Below, piece after piece: positions 44,941 to 58,064 of a stretch of DNA of 64,000 nucleotides. A model generated the notes under the pieces. That model was not told the DNA's origin and searched no databases. It worked only from the letters and a program-made list of their open reading frames with translations. This DNA is from Paragonimus skrjabini miyazakii (taxonomy: Eukaryota; Platyhelminthes; Trematoda; Plagiorchiida; Troglotrematidae): positions 21,038 to 85,037 of the forward strand of contig JTDE01002435.1 of the NCBI GenBank assembly GCA_014338405.1, read 5' to 3'. The position numbers were made by a program, and so were the translations under genes. How positions within the stretch are numbered: the first letter of the stretch is position 1; each line of letters starts with the position of its first letter.

Positions 44941-47900
44941 TGTGCAATCAAATTTGGTCAAATCTTCGTTAGCACACTGATTAAATAAATATGGTCATAC
45001 TTACAATCCTCCCCTGAATGTACGGTTTACTTCCCCGAGAAAAGTAGAATTTTATTTGCTCAATCAAGAAAGTCTCTCTTCACTCACCAATGTGCAAGTC
45101 TGCGGTCGAATATCTTATGAAGTTCCATGAGACATGCAGTGTGTTGCTAATTGTTGCTACGTGGTCAAAGTTCCGGAACCGTGATTGGATTTGAAGAAGG
45201 AACACAAACTTTAGAAACTGTTTTCATTTTGACGCTATCGTATACACTCCGCTGAGTGAGTCTTCGAAAAGATGGGTTCAAGCGAGGTAATTTATGATCA
45301 TATGGACTTAGGTAGAACATCTGCCTATGCTTAGAGCTGTCACGGGCGGTCCTGTTCGGTCCATGACAATTATGAATGAATAATGGGACTGTATCCGAAA
45401 TTGCTTTTCGGATCTGTACCAATCTGGCACGCAAAACCTTTTCTATGAAAACATTGGTTTAGTCGCCTTGGCTTTGCATGCAGTTGATAGGATACAATAC
45501 ATTTTTAATTACATCGTAGTACAGTTTACATTTAAGGTCTTAACAAACTCCATGTAGTAAATATAGGGATGCTCACAACTATATACTGACACATGGTCAC
45601 ATGTTGGTAAGTCAGTACTTGGCAGTTAATTCACGTGCTACTCATCGAAGTGCAAGAAGCTAAACAGATTACGTCCAAGAAACTTGACGCAGTTAATTAA
45701 CCCAAGCTGTCATTTGACATAAAATCTCTTTTTGAGAAGAAAAAGTAAATTTATCCGTTTTTGGGAGATAGGATTTAAATAACTCACTTTTTCGAAAATA
45801 CTCATGAAATACAAGTGATATTTTTTCAAGAATTGATCATAGCAGAATAAATAAGATTAACAACGAAGTGTACAAAACAGTTATCATTAATCGGATATTA
45901 TGAGAAAAACATCTCAGTTCTGTGTACTTTCAGAAAAGAGACCTTTTGGCTAATTGCTATTCCGCTTGGCTTGTCAATACAATGGAACTCTGCTACTTAA
46001 CTGATGGCTTAGGCGGTTTGTTTTTTGTCAATAGACTTCCATTTGGTGGTTGAATGAAAAAAAAGTATTTTCTGAAAAAAAATGTACAAGCATTTTTCTC
46101 TGACAATATCAGCAGATTTAGTTGCGAAATGTTTGAGCATGTTGAAGCATCATTATCACCATCCCTTGGAAGAATCTGCAAAATACTAGCCTATTTGACA
46201 ATGTGGAACGGTTCAATTTTCGAAATTTTGGTTTAAATGGAGCATTTCAATCCGTAAGTCAACATTGTACTTCTCTATCCCTCGACAATTTGTTCAGTTT
46301 TTTCTGACCGACTGCAAACTGGCCAAAGGGGATTTTGTCAACTGAATCTTTTTCGGGTTAGACAAATTCAAGTAACGAATGATGGAATAGAATTCAGTAA
46401 ACCACAATCTTGTTAGTGGGTTGATTAGCTTAGAAGTTAAGTTACTGTAAGAAAAACTCAAGACATTACTTTCCCAGTGACATCAAACACTCCGCAATTG
46501 ATACCAATGCATTTGAAATTTCGATCTATGTCAGGATAGTCTGTAATCGAATATTTTAGTGAGACGTTCCATTCTGGTATCCCTTGTTTTGTTCACAAAA
46601 TCCTTTTCGATGTCCGACGCATTAAGTTGCTTGTCTGGCTTTAAAGTCTTTCAGTGAAATTTTGCTCACCGTAGATACATTGCACACTGGCATGTAATTT
46701 TACATTGAGTATATTCCTGTCTTATGATGCTTATTAATATCAGTGCTCCATGATATTAGATCGTTCCGTTCATTCACATGAGTTTGTTTAAATGCTGTGG
46801 ATTCTCCTTATTTGACAGTCGTTTCTTCTAAACATTTCGCACTGTGAATATGTGCGTGCAAATGCGTTCTGTCAAAGTTTGTTATCTTCTTATCCTGATT
46901 AGTATAGTCCATTTATTTTATAAATTTTACAGCTTAAGATAACTTTTCTCACTACATGTCTAACGTATTCTCTATGTTCAGTTCGCTGGCCGTATACAAT
47001 TTCCTCATGTTCAAGTCACTGTTCGCGCAAATGTTCACATACTGGGTGTCAGTTCTTACGTACATGTGCGAGACAATTCACAACATTGTTTATGCCATCC
47101 CTTTTATACAAAAATTTGCATATATGCATCGAAAGTAACCTTACTGAGTAAATGTGGGCAGTAGTGGCTCTCTTTGAAACCGTTTATTTTCGTTTCATAG
47201 GTTTCGATAAAACACCTAGATTTCTAGTTGTGTTGTGCGTGTGCGCACTATCTTGTGCCAAGCCCTTTGTTTTCTTGACTTGGTCTTAAGATTAACAAGA
47301 CTTTTCAAAGTTATTCAAACTTATCTGTTTGTTTTCAGACCATAGCCAGTTCTGTTGCCCGTTACCACCGACTTCAGATTACGGACCTCCGTGTCAGGCG
47401 ATTCTCATGGTTTTAGATAAAATTAGCTATCCATTGTGCCTATATGAAAGGAGTGCATATACACTGGCTGTGAGCCCTGAGCTATTGGACCAAATCACAC
47501 ATGAAGTGTACAACATATTACACTGCCTTTCTAGGATATAGAATCAAACAGTATAGTCTCATGCCCAATAGACCTGTCTGGTCGAAAAACCGGTACTAGT
47601 TGATTAGACGTTTAAACAAACCATGTAACGAAGTTGTGAATTCCAACTCAGAGAGTAGGACTGGCGTCACTGGAACAATCTTCTTCTGCTATCTAACTAT
47701 GGACAAAATTGGGACCAAAAATACTGCTACGATGATCATCGGTTGAATAAACGGTCAGAGGAGATAGGTTACCACTAGGTGACTTAGAGTGTTTGTAGCT
47801 TTACCAAAGTGCCGGTCAGCCACATAGCTAACGGTCGCTATATATTTATATGGTGTGGATCTATACTCAGTTGAACCTGTCCAAGCGTAGCGGTACCAAG

Positions 47901-50900
47901 TGTCTATGGTGAACTAATGGCTAGGTGTGGTCATAATAACCCCCTGTGACTCTTATATGCACGGCAAACCACTCAACGTATCATTGATCAGATTGAAATT
48001 CCGTTCAGTTTAGTATGGCAGTTATGAATATATAAATAGAGTTGATGGACGTGTAGGAAGAAAAAACACTAGGGCAGAAAAATAGTAATTGAAGTATACA
48101 GTTAATCGTAACTAGCAGTATATTGTTTGTTCATACAACTGTTTTTGTAAATGTCATTTGACGCAAATATGTAAGAGTTTAGCATGTCATACGATTTTTT
48201 ATCAATCCGTTAAACACGGTTCCAGTACACCATTTTCACTAGTTATCAATTCGGCTTTTGCAATCCCGACAGTTCAGTAATGTTTTGAATGACGGACGTA
48301 ATTGAATAATGCGCTTTTTCAGGGATATTTAGACGGTAGAACCATTGTGAATTTGTGTTTACTCTGTGCTTTTTAATCCATTAGTCGGGCTGCACTTTTT
48401 ACACAGAGTTAGACAGATGTAGCTACTGCAAAAATAGAACCAAATCCACAGAACTCTCTTTGCATAAATGCGAGACCATTGGTTCTTTCATTTCACTAGA
48501 GATATGGGACTCGGATATCGTTCGCATTAGACATTATCAGAAGTGATGCGGACTAAATAATCGGGTGAGTAATGTGCGGTTGTCGCAGTTGAATTGTTAG
48601 CTGCAAACACTAGGACAGCGTTCGAACATGAAGAGAAACACAGCCGCTGTACCGGTGAGCTGGGTAAATATACTGTAGGTCAGAGTATACGGGTACAAGT
48701 TAGCACCAACTGTGATCTCTGTTAACTTAAAAATAACAATTTACATAGTGATTAGTTCAACAACAACAGATGGACGATTTACAGTTGTAAGGGTTTGAAT
48801 AACCACATTCGAAAATGACAGGTCACTGCTATGTCAACGAGTCTTCAAACTGGCAAACTATTAGCAAGTTTGTCCGTAGCGACTTGAGGTAACTCAGAGA
48901 TTGTTACTCGTTTGTTGAGGGCATACATCTGTTTTTTATGTTATCAATAATGGTTATATAAAGTTGAATCTAAAATTAACAAACCAGAAAGGATATTCAG
49001 TGTGTGATAAATCGTATGTTCTTTGCTGCTGAGGTATGTTTGAGAATTTCTTGTTAACTCCTACCTTCCATGTTTATTCCAAAAAGTGTTGACAAACAAT
49101 AACACCACACTTGCTTACTCCTTTGTCTTGCTGTTGTACAGCAGGATTCGGCTGATGTAAGTTTGGACATGTCAAAACAAGTGTGGGATTATGAAACAGC
49201 CTGACTAAAGGGCGGGTCGATCAGATCAATCAGCAGCACAGCGGCTACTCACATCATCGACTCGGATCCCTAAGGTGGCCCGAACGGTCATCCCACATTA
49301 CGTATTGAAGATATAAAAACTGATTAAGTCGATCCAAACAGTGTCACCTAGTAATTTACCAGGAGCAATAAATAACAAGGTCCAGCACTAGGAGCATATG
49401 ACCTGTTTATTGCGTTGTTGAATCTACCATGGCCTTATATCTGAGTCGTTGTCACTGATAAAACAAAGGATAGATGTTGTTTCCCAACCACTGATTAAAA
49501 TGGGTTGTTGATAGATTTGTCTATTACTGGCCAGTTATGTGGCTCAACTTCTGTAAATCACTTAATTTGTGTGGGTTATTAGGAGAAGTATTTTTTAAAT
49601 TATATATGTAATAATCAGATTATAATGTCCTGTTTAGGAGATTCAACGGAAATGTTCAGGTTACCGGTTTTGGTGTGAAATAGCGTTTATTAGCGTCTAT
49701 CATTAACATACTACCAGAATAAACCAATAGTTTGACTGGTAGGACATATTGGTGGACAAATTCTTCAGCATGTCAAATCTACATTACAGATCTGTAACAA
49801 ATGAGTTAATCGTTGGAGTTGAAATGAAAGACAAATGTACAATTATGGCATTCACTACTGATTCGGCCATTAGGGCCAAGTTAAACCAGCAACTGTGTCT
49901 TCTTGGAAAGATAGAAACAAGTTTCAGTGTATTATCTAGGGTCAGTTTATTGCTCAGACAGTTACGGATGCTTGTGTAGGCTCCAACTTCTACCGACCGT
50001 TAGGGCGCTGATGCTGATCCCCGATTTCATAAGTCGGCGTCAGCATGTATGTGCATTGTGCGCGCTGTTAACCAAAAAAGGACGTGTATTATTACAACCG
50101 TGTTTAACACTACGTGTAGTGTTGGTAAATAACAATAATAACAATAATAATAACAACAATATGCGGCCCATCTACCAGATAATCAAAGTTGTTTTAGAGG
50201 CGTCTTCTCGTACTCCGTTTTTCAAAGGAGCCAGAAGAATAGGGATCAGTATAGGTTTAAATAGGCTTTGTCGCTACCGTATTAATGTGCTGATAACCTT
50301 TCCGTTAGAAGTGAAAGTTTGCATTTCAGATAGACAGAAACCAGTCACTGGAGTTCGGGTGTCGGAATGAGCAAGGTGAACTGTTATCATATATTAGCCG
50401 AATGAATTTATTGTTGTGGTATATTATTGAGTGCTGGGTTAGCACTCACATGAGTCACGCGTTTTAGTTAAAGCTTCATCTGATCGCAGACTCTAGTTTG
50501 CTGAAAGCTGTCCCCCAACCAGTGCTTGGTTACCGCCCGTTTCACTGGTTGTAATTGTCATACCATTCATGTTTCTAACTATTGTGAAGTAAACTAGACA
50601 TCGATATATCTGGTTTCAGTAACACAATTATTTACAGGTTCGCTGGTGTTCATTAAAAACCGACTGAAGTTCTTGTTATTAGATCAAAATAATCAGTATG
50701 TTTATCGCAGCCTACTAAAGGGAACTACACACTGTCAACTGATGTTAACATCAGAACGAAGTGGTACCTACCACACAATTTCATGTTTAATCGAAATGAA
50801 GCTTCAGTGCCATCGAATATCCGCTCAATCCTTCGAGGTGGTCGTCCGATTTGTTATATACTTAATGTTATTCGGCTAGAAATCACAGTTTGAGTGTTAC

Positions 50901-51701
50901 TTTTCGGTTCTTCTCAAACCCGAATAGCCCGACGGGTTCTATCATGTTAAAGTCACCTTATCTCAAATCAGAATCTGATTAACTATTAAGCAAACGTCCT
51001 ATGTTTTGTTTCCATTCAGCAGCACCGTTCTAATCATTTTGATTACATCTGACAATTGGGAATATCGGTCATATGGGTTCATGGGTGATCATACACCAAA
51101 CAAATAAGGAACTTTTCACAAATTCTGCAACAGTGATGACTCAACTTACCACAGAATCAGAAGCACTCGAAATCAACCGTTATGTAACCTACCCACTTAA
51201 GTCAACCTGACTGATCGATTGGGATGAAGAGGAGCGAAAACTGGTGTAACGAGCAACACGCGATAAAATAAGTTTCCACAACGTTATATGAACAGAACGC
51301 TAAGTGCACCGAATTTAAGTTGGAGCATCTAAATTTACGTGTTGTGATCGTATATCACTAATTCCATGTACTCATAGTTGAGGTTGATCGGATTGTTCAG
51401 TGATATGTTAAAATGTGCTGTATACGGGATTTGAGTCCCCTATACGCCCACAGTCAAGTCTGACCCTTCTGGATCCTCACTACTCCGTTGTCTTACTATC
51501 AGACTATTCGGTATAGTTCACACTTAAGATACTGTAACTTGAAAATCATCCACAGTTTAAAACCCAGGCATTATCATCATCAAAACAGCCATCAACTTGA
51601 CGAAAAGGTGCTGTAACTCGGGTTGCCGCTCATTACAACAGAAACGCGGAATACCCTAGAAGAATATGTTATTGAAAAGTTTGAAAATTAATAAAAGAAG
51701 A
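44941..51701. other. Mostly unassigned stretch with a short microsatellite
   Basis: No gene firmly supported. 50128-50160 is an AAC/AAT trinucleotide run. 51535-51565 (CTTGAAAATCATCCACA) faintly recalls the ribozyme-element tail but is too short to call. A possible exon at 47339-47541 is listed separately. Confidence 0.35.
47339..47541 (+). other. Candidate terminal exon (weak)
   Basis: A good splice acceptor (TCTGTTTGTTTTCAG ending at 47338) opens directly into 67 codons ending in TAG at 47539-47541, with AATAAA about 200 bases on (near 47745). The protein is mixed in composition, with PPTSDYGPPCQ and SPELLDQITHEVY, and belongs to no family I recognise. Upstream exons were not identified. 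Could well be chance. Confidence 0.15.
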
Positions 51702-52842
51702 CTAAGCGGAAGCACTAGAAATAGTGTGGATACAGGTACGCAATTGACTACGACACATCGCCATCTCAGGTAGCGTCTCAGACTTGCGGTTTGAATGATC
51801 ACGATGACCCCATCCAGGTAGGTAACACCTACCCACCTTGCCCAGTGGAGCAGCCAGGGTATTCATATTTCGTAACCACGTTGTTTGTTGACCACCCTGT
51901 GGTTTCACCCAACTGTTGGTGTTCTCATTATATAATGCACGGTGAGGTAAATGATCATATGACATGCGGAATACGTGACCCAACCATCGCAAGCTGCGCC
52001 CCGTCATTAGTTGACCAGTTGATCGCGCATCCCGAACGTTCCAGAATGCGCGCCGGCGAACTGCCATATTGCTCACGCAATCAGTCTACTTAATGTGGGC
52101 TATTTGGCGGAGACAACGATGGTCATAAACAACGAGTCTGTTGGCATCCACATTAGAAACAGGCCACTGATCCGAAACGGAACGCACACAAGCAATATAC
52201 ACCCTTTTTTCCAACGACATTCGATCGTCTTTTAGACACCACAGATGACGCAGGTTGGCAAAGGCAACTCGTGACTTTGTCATACTCGTTGATCTCTCAT
52301 CAACAACATTACAGTCCAACGATATAATGCTACCCAAGTATGTGAAACTGTCCACAATCTCAGTCAGACTACCTGAACTAAAAAAAATATTGGGGTGGAT
52401 TTGCCCCTGTCTTGAAGCAGCACTTTGTAGTTTGAAGATTCGGAGCGCATTCCATACAACTTAGCCCGAACAATTATTTCGTTCGGCATGGTCTGCATGT
52501 CTTCGGGAAAAGGATTAGGTGAAACAATGTCATCCGCATATTCCATGTTGGTCAACCTTGCGCCAGGAAAAAGCTCAACATCAAGCTCTGAATTCCTCAG
52601 GCGCACCTTCCAGAATCTTGTTCATGACACACTTGAACAAGAAGTGAAAATTGGATACCCTTGACGAACACCACTAGAAGTGATGAACGCCCGAGACAGT
52701 TGTCCATAGACTTTCACTTTGCTTACAAAGTGAGCATACCGTGATCTCAAAAGATTCACGTATTTCCCTGGTACTCCCTTGCGAAGAAGACAGTTCCAGA
52801 GAACGTTACGAGCAACTGAATTGAAAGCAGTGTAGTAAGCAG
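51702..52842 (-). pseudogene. RTE-type LINE reverse transcriptase, 5'-truncated
   Basis: C-terminal half of a non-LTR retrotransposon protein. In minus-strand order: YTAFNSVARNVLW (motif A region, usual AFDSVdR), LLRKGVP, YVNLLRS, VYGQLS, SGVRQGYPI (motif B), then LTNMEYADDIV with YADD at 52529-52540 (motif C), FTYLGSIIS, KSRVAFANLRHLWCLKD, CLRQIAHIK, and RSLRWLGHVFRM..DHLPHRALY, a tail typical of RTE-like elements. It is split across at least four frames (52606-52364, 52355-52086, 52076-51702 and upstream). The Asp of AFD is Asn here. The endonuclease domain and first RT motifs are missing, consistent with 5' truncation during target-primed insertion. Clade is inferred from the C-terminal motif. 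Confidence 0.82.
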
Positions 52843-54459
52843 GTTAGGATATGACCGGAACATATTTTTTGACACTCCTAGCAGCAATACATTAGACTTA
52901 ACCATGACTTAACGACTTGACTAACCTAACTCAGTTCAACGTCAACCGCAATGCCAAACCCAGAATATCCTCGAGAATGACATGAATACGAATCGTATCA
53001 GAAATTAACGCCGTTAACGCTACGGCTTATAGCTAATTCAACTTCAGTCCAAACATTGGGTTGGTATGAACGTTCCAGCGACAAGAAATTTTTAAATAAT
53101 GCGTGTATATAGAGTGCCTAACTGAAACAGTCTGAGTTGTTTCTGTCTGCTAATATACCTGGAATAGTAATCAGTATAACATGATGCAACATAGGTGATG
53201 CTTTCAAACAAACTCACAAGCAAATTTGTGTCCACTGGTAGCTGAACTGTCCAGATTGCCATAAGAATAAAGCCATGTTGTCATAACTCAAACAATGGTT
53301 TAAGGCATGCTCTTTTGTATACCGTTTAACTGAAAACGATCTCTTTGTCGTGGGACTAGTGTTTAGGCATGCGAACGTAAAAACCTTCAGTGTCCAGCTA
53401 GCAAGGTGCCCTCTCGAACCAGTTATTGTGAGTAACTGAGACAAGTTTGTTTATATGGTCAGTTACCTACAACAAATAACCTATTAAGCGTCAATGATAC
53501 TCATGGTTATTTGCATCCTCACCAAAGGCCACGTGTTCAAATTTCTGACTGTCCATATTGCACCACTGGGCTTAACGAACTCTATCACTTTAGACAAATG
53601 GATAGGCAAAATGCCTGACAAACCTTTCCATATGTGTTTGCCAAAGTTAGAATCATCTGGGGTGACGCAAAACAGTGAAATTTTGTTTAGGTTCATTGGC
53701 GGAGGTCACCTTGCTTAGACTGAATGGCGCATCATATTGCTCCCGTTTAAATTTCCCTACCATCTCTTCAACCGAATAGTGATGAAACGTGGATTTAGCG
53801 TTTTATTTTGGGAGCAGTCGGTCAAAATAGCAAGCTGGCTGCGCAGTGTAAGACCGAGAGTGAATACCATCCAAGGTGTATGTGTGGTTTGATTGCACAG
53901 TGTACTAGGATCAATTAAAATCCGGATAGAATTGGCTCTCTGACCTAATGAGCGTCAGTTTTAAACATGTTCTCCGGTCCTCAATTCACCGATTAAAGTT
54001 TCATGGAATCGTTCAAGAAAACTCCATTTACACAGAACTTCTCTTCAATTTTTAATTTTTGCTATAAAAAGGCCGTTAGTGGTGCTAACTCGTGCGCGAG
54101 TTTCTTTCTGTGTGATGGCTAAGTTTTATGTTTTCATGTACTTCAATGCATCTCTTGTTATCTTGTTTGTTTGTTGAGGCACGATAACATTTTTGATTTT
54201 GTACACGTAATTGGCTTTGTCCTTCTGTTATGGTGGGCTAATTTATTTTGATGACATCTGCAAATGACTTGTTATTTTACTCATTAAAGTGGGATGTTAT
54301 GACGGAATTCTTGGTTACACTTCTTGTGTGCATATAATGGAAGATCCATCCTATCAATCTCTGAGCAGAATGTAAAGACTTTTTCTATGACTGTAGATCT
54401 CCCTTGGTGAAGCTGTGCGTGTGGAAATCACGAGAGAAATAGGTGATAGATATTCTTTA
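52843..54459. other. Unassigned; TATA-like box near 54062
   Basis: GCTATAAAAAGG at 54061-54072 resembles a core promoter, perhaps of an LTR, but no paired repeat or coding frame follows. Nothing else recognised. Confidence 0.3.
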
Positions 54460-54565
54460 ATGATAACTCGGTCAATGTGGTGATACTGTATGGTATATGT
54501 TGCGTTAGAACATACGATTACTGGAGCTGGTTCGAATCCAATTATGGTGCGATTTTTTAAACTCA
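54460..54565 (+). repeat. Possible tRNA-like head with B box and Pol III terminator
   Basis: TGATAACTCGGTCAATG is shared in part with the ribozyme element's head (TGATAACTCGGTCGTG). A B box GGTTCGAATCC sits at 54529-54539, and a T6 run at 54554-54559 could end Pol III transcription. No clear A box and no ribozyme follows. It may be a decayed relative or an unrelated SINE head. Confidence 0.35.
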
Positions 54566-56504
54566 AATACTTTCATGATTACACCTTTTCTCTTTCTGGT
54601 AGATAAATTATGTTTAATTTCATTTCAACAGCATTCAGACTTAGCGTTATGAATAGCAGTTTTGATCATTGATGGGGGGTAAACCGCAGATATGTCACAT
54701 ACCCAAATATGTAACGGTCGTTTGTCTTAACGTGTAGAACGTCATACATGGAAAGATAGCTTTCTAATTTTGTAAAGGCCATCACCAGTAAGAACACTTC
54801 ATGTTACGTTGTTAAACAAAACAACTCTATGACACTTATTAGAGATATCTAGCAGTAAGAGTGTATTTGCTTTAATTAAATTAATTAAATTAATTAATTA
54901 ATGCCAGCAGATCCCTCACATTTTGTTCAGGTTTGCCGCAAATCTATGGGTCTGAATCAGAAATTGAAATAAAAATAACTAAAAGTCTAACTTTTCAATT
55001 TTAATGTGTGGTAGTACATTGACCGTCAAGCATTTAAAAAAACTGATCCATCCTATTGTCTACATTCATTCTGTACAAAAACATCAATTAACTGGTTCAT
55101 CTGGACTTGTCAAGTGTCGGTGCGGGCAGTGCCTCAGTTTTCTAGTGGTCAAGCATCTTAGAAAATTTTACGATCACCATTACGGAGCGGAACTGTCAAA
55201 ACTGATGTAGTGTACAAAGAACTTTTCGATAGCAATAAATGCTAAATGCGGCGAATTACAACGATTTACAAAAATGTGTCAAGTCCGAAGATTTAAAGAC
55301 AAAAATGTATCAGGTGTCATGTGGAATCAAATGTGCCTGACGTGTTTTTTTTAGAGATTTTTACTGAGCTACTGGCATTTGGTAAACGCATCTGTTTTAA
55401 GACAAAACAGCTTGCCTAGAAAAGTTGCGAACTTTTGGCATTTATTCTCTGGCATGTGTGCATTATGAAACTGCTATCGAATTGTATGTAAAAGTGTTCC
55501 TAGTCAATAAACGTTTGTGTTTAGAGTGTGTGGTCTTTCATTTCCATATCTGGTGGTGCTGAACAGTGCTTGAAGTTCAACTGCGTGTTGTTAAAACTTT
55601 AAATTCCTACACTTATATCCACTCCCTACTCCGCCAGAAACGGATCTTGATCGTTAGGCATGTTACTGATGAGTAGTCGGGGATTTGATTAGTTTCAAAT
55701 TAAACATCACCCACAATTGATCGCAGGCATGTAACAACGTCTGTGAACATGAAGTGAATTTATTCTTCGAGGTCAGTAGGTGCCACAACCGGCTCATCGT
55801 CTGATTTGTTTTGTGCTGTAGTCAGACGAGACAACAGTGCTTCATGTTGAGAATCTGAAATCAGAATTGATGACATGGTCTAGGACATTGATGGCCATCA
55901 GCCACAGTGGTGAACAGTATACCTTAAAAGGCTTTTATTGCTATTTGGAATGATCGACGGTGATCAATCTGAAATTAACATTTTCTTCTATGAGTCGTTT
56001 TATGCTGCAAATACTTCTATCTCAAGTCGGCTGCATATCTGTCCTGCAGACAGCAACAGCGTGTAGGCGGTTGTCACAACCATCTGTAACCTAATCCGGA
56101 ATTGACATGGGTTTATAGCTTTTGTTCTAGATTTGTACGTGTCTGTTGCTACACTGATGCCAAGCGATGGATCATGGTTTGTTGATATTAACGGTGACGA
56201 ACAACCTATTGCATAAACCCAGAAGCTGTTCTACATCCAGGTGACCGCTTCCATGTAGAATTACGCAAAATAAGTTATAAAGTGTAGTACGATATATATG
56301 CATGTTACGTACATAGTTATCGCAATACTTGTCTATACTTACTAAAAAATGGATGACAGTACTTTATAAATGAGGTTACTGCGTCCTGGAACTCGATATC
56401 CACTGGAGTCAACACTAAAATCCATTTAAGAATGTTTTTCTATAAGAATAGCAAACTCGAACTGCTAGGAGATGTGTTAGATATGGTGATTTAAAAGAAG
56501 ACAG
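54566..56504. other. Unassigned, with a TTAA-rich simple repeat
   Basis: 54870-54902 is a run of TTAAT/AATTA units, locally self-complementary. A 68-codon plus frame (55004-55210) has KCRCGQC but no recognised domain. Two short family fragments are listed separately. Confidence 0.35.
55661..55727 (-). repeat. Hammerhead element tail fragment
   Basis: Minus strand: CTGCGATCAATTGTGGGTGATG, then AATCAAATCCCCGACTACTCATCAGTAAC. This is the longest clean view of the tail end; it extends a little past the point where most copies diverge. Break near 55727 removes the ribozyme. Confidence 0.7.
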
Positions 56505-56690
56505 AATTTCAAAAAATCCGAATTCTGGCTGGACTCGAACTAAGGATAGAAACAGTATGTTCAGACAAGGTAAGTGTTATACCAGCCAAGCTACTAAGCC
56601 ACGCCTTAAACCCAGCTGTTTTACATGTATACTGAATTGTCCACTCAATCCATTGACTGACATGGAATCCACCAGATGATCCAGGAGATC
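56505..56690 (-). repeat. Second tRNA-derived SINE-like element
   Basis: On the minus strand, TGGCTTAGTAGC (56590-56601) fits an A box and AGTTCGAGTCC (56531-56541) fits a B box, about 50 bases apart, followed by AGCCAGAATTCGG. The block is distinct from the ribozyme family. A 100-codon minus frame runs through it, which is common for such repeats and not taken as coding. Only one copy is seen in the window. Confidence 0.5.
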
Positions 56691-57884
56691 GGCAAGATTT
56701 CTCAATCAATTCATTCTGGAACTCACCAACGCCACCGATGAGCATTGAAATCGTGTGGCTGATAAGTAGCTTTTCTCCTAAACTTGTCAAGTCTGTCAAA
56801 CCAATAAACATAATACGGTGGATATAAGCATTGTCGGCTCAAAAAAAAGATATTTTCCTGCTTTTGTCATTCGGGGATGACGTTCTAGCCAACGATAACT
56901 TGAACATGTGCAGCTACACAGTCGCACTTAGTTCGAACCACTAGAAGACCATTTCTGTTGAACTTTGATGTCTCCCGTATTTCGTACTAGTTCGTTTGCA
57001 TTGGCGTTTACATGGGTAGAACAGATCGATAATCAATACAGCGAGTAGCTGAACGGATTCCGAAATAGCTGGAACAACTGTTGATGCACCAGCGTCAACT
57101 TGGTGGTCTGGCTGCTCCAAATCATGCATTGACGATTGCGAACCCCCTTATAGTAGCGTCATCAAGTTGACCTAGTAAACCTATTCGAGTTACCGGTGTT
57201 GTGCTAACTGTGGTTATCCAAACTTATCGACTGACGGTTTGTGCACAATGTTGGTTGAGGCAGCTTATCGATTTGCCATGGTCCTGAATACATAATACTT
57301 GATGTGTTTGACTACGGGACTAGTTACTGTCTGTCCGTATTTGTTTGATGCATACAACTTGCTTGTTTCACGTTTGCCACCGATGAGATTAAACATAGCG
57401 TTAATATATCCTAACCTACGTTTTCATTCTGCTACTATGAATTGGTTGAAGGGAATTCCGTTTTCCAAGAACGGTACCACATATATCCAATGTGTCCGTA
57501 TGACTCACCGAGTGCTGGGGGTAAAGTCCTTTGGGTTGAGGGTGTGCCCGTCTATTGCGAGAAATGTATGCTTCTTTGTGTCCTGCTCGACCACACAGAT
57601 TAAAAATAGTGCACATCTACAAACCGTCTTTCATATACTGCGAATCTTGACACTTCAGGCATGCAGTAGAGGGTGTTTGCTGATGGTTTACAGAGAAAAC
57701 TTAAGAGAGAAACAAGCAATTCTCATGAAATCGGCGTAAATTGTAATCGGTTACTTTCAGAAAAACGTGCGAGCGGTCAGTAAGTTTGCTGGTTGGTAGC
57801 GTTCCACTGCTGACACTGAACTTTCAACAGGTCGGATCCCGTAGCAAGTCTCTGTTTTTGAATATACAGTCCTGAATTCGAACC
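56691..57884. other. Nothing recognised
   Basis: A 146-codon plus frame at 57299-57739 has no recognisable motif and is about the longest expected by chance. Confidence 0.4.
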
Positions 57885-58064
57885 AAACTTCTTCCCGTCT
57901 AGAGCCTGAATAAACAAGACAGCAGGCTGACATTGCATGAATTTTGTCCCGACAAACATCGCTCCATTTATACGAGTGCTTATTTTAGACCATACATACA
58001 TCAGCATGAGAATGCGGCCAAGATACTAGAGGAAGCCAACTGTTAGAGTTTGTAATCATTGTCA
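57885..58064 (-). repeat. Penelope 3' untranslated sequence, minus copy
   Basis: Directly follows the stop of the minus-strand Penelope protein (58065). Reads TAGTGACAATGATTACAAAC..., GCTTCCTC, CTTGGCCGCATTCTC, TTTGTCGGGACAAAATTC on the minus strand. The same sequence occurs in plus orientation at 59190-59362, so the two make an inverted repeat around most of the Penelope RT. Confidence 0.7.

Noticed and set aside
45165..45434. 89-codon minus frame as a retroelement N-terminus
   Set aside because: Composition is protein-like but no motif of Penelope, LINE or Gypsy proteins could be identified.
50128..50160. CRISPR-like or functional tandem array
   Set aside because: It is a plain AAC/AAT trinucleotide microsatellite with no spacers.
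57299..57739. 146-codon plus-strand open frame
   Set aside because: No recognisable motif; about the longest chance frame expected in 64 kb.
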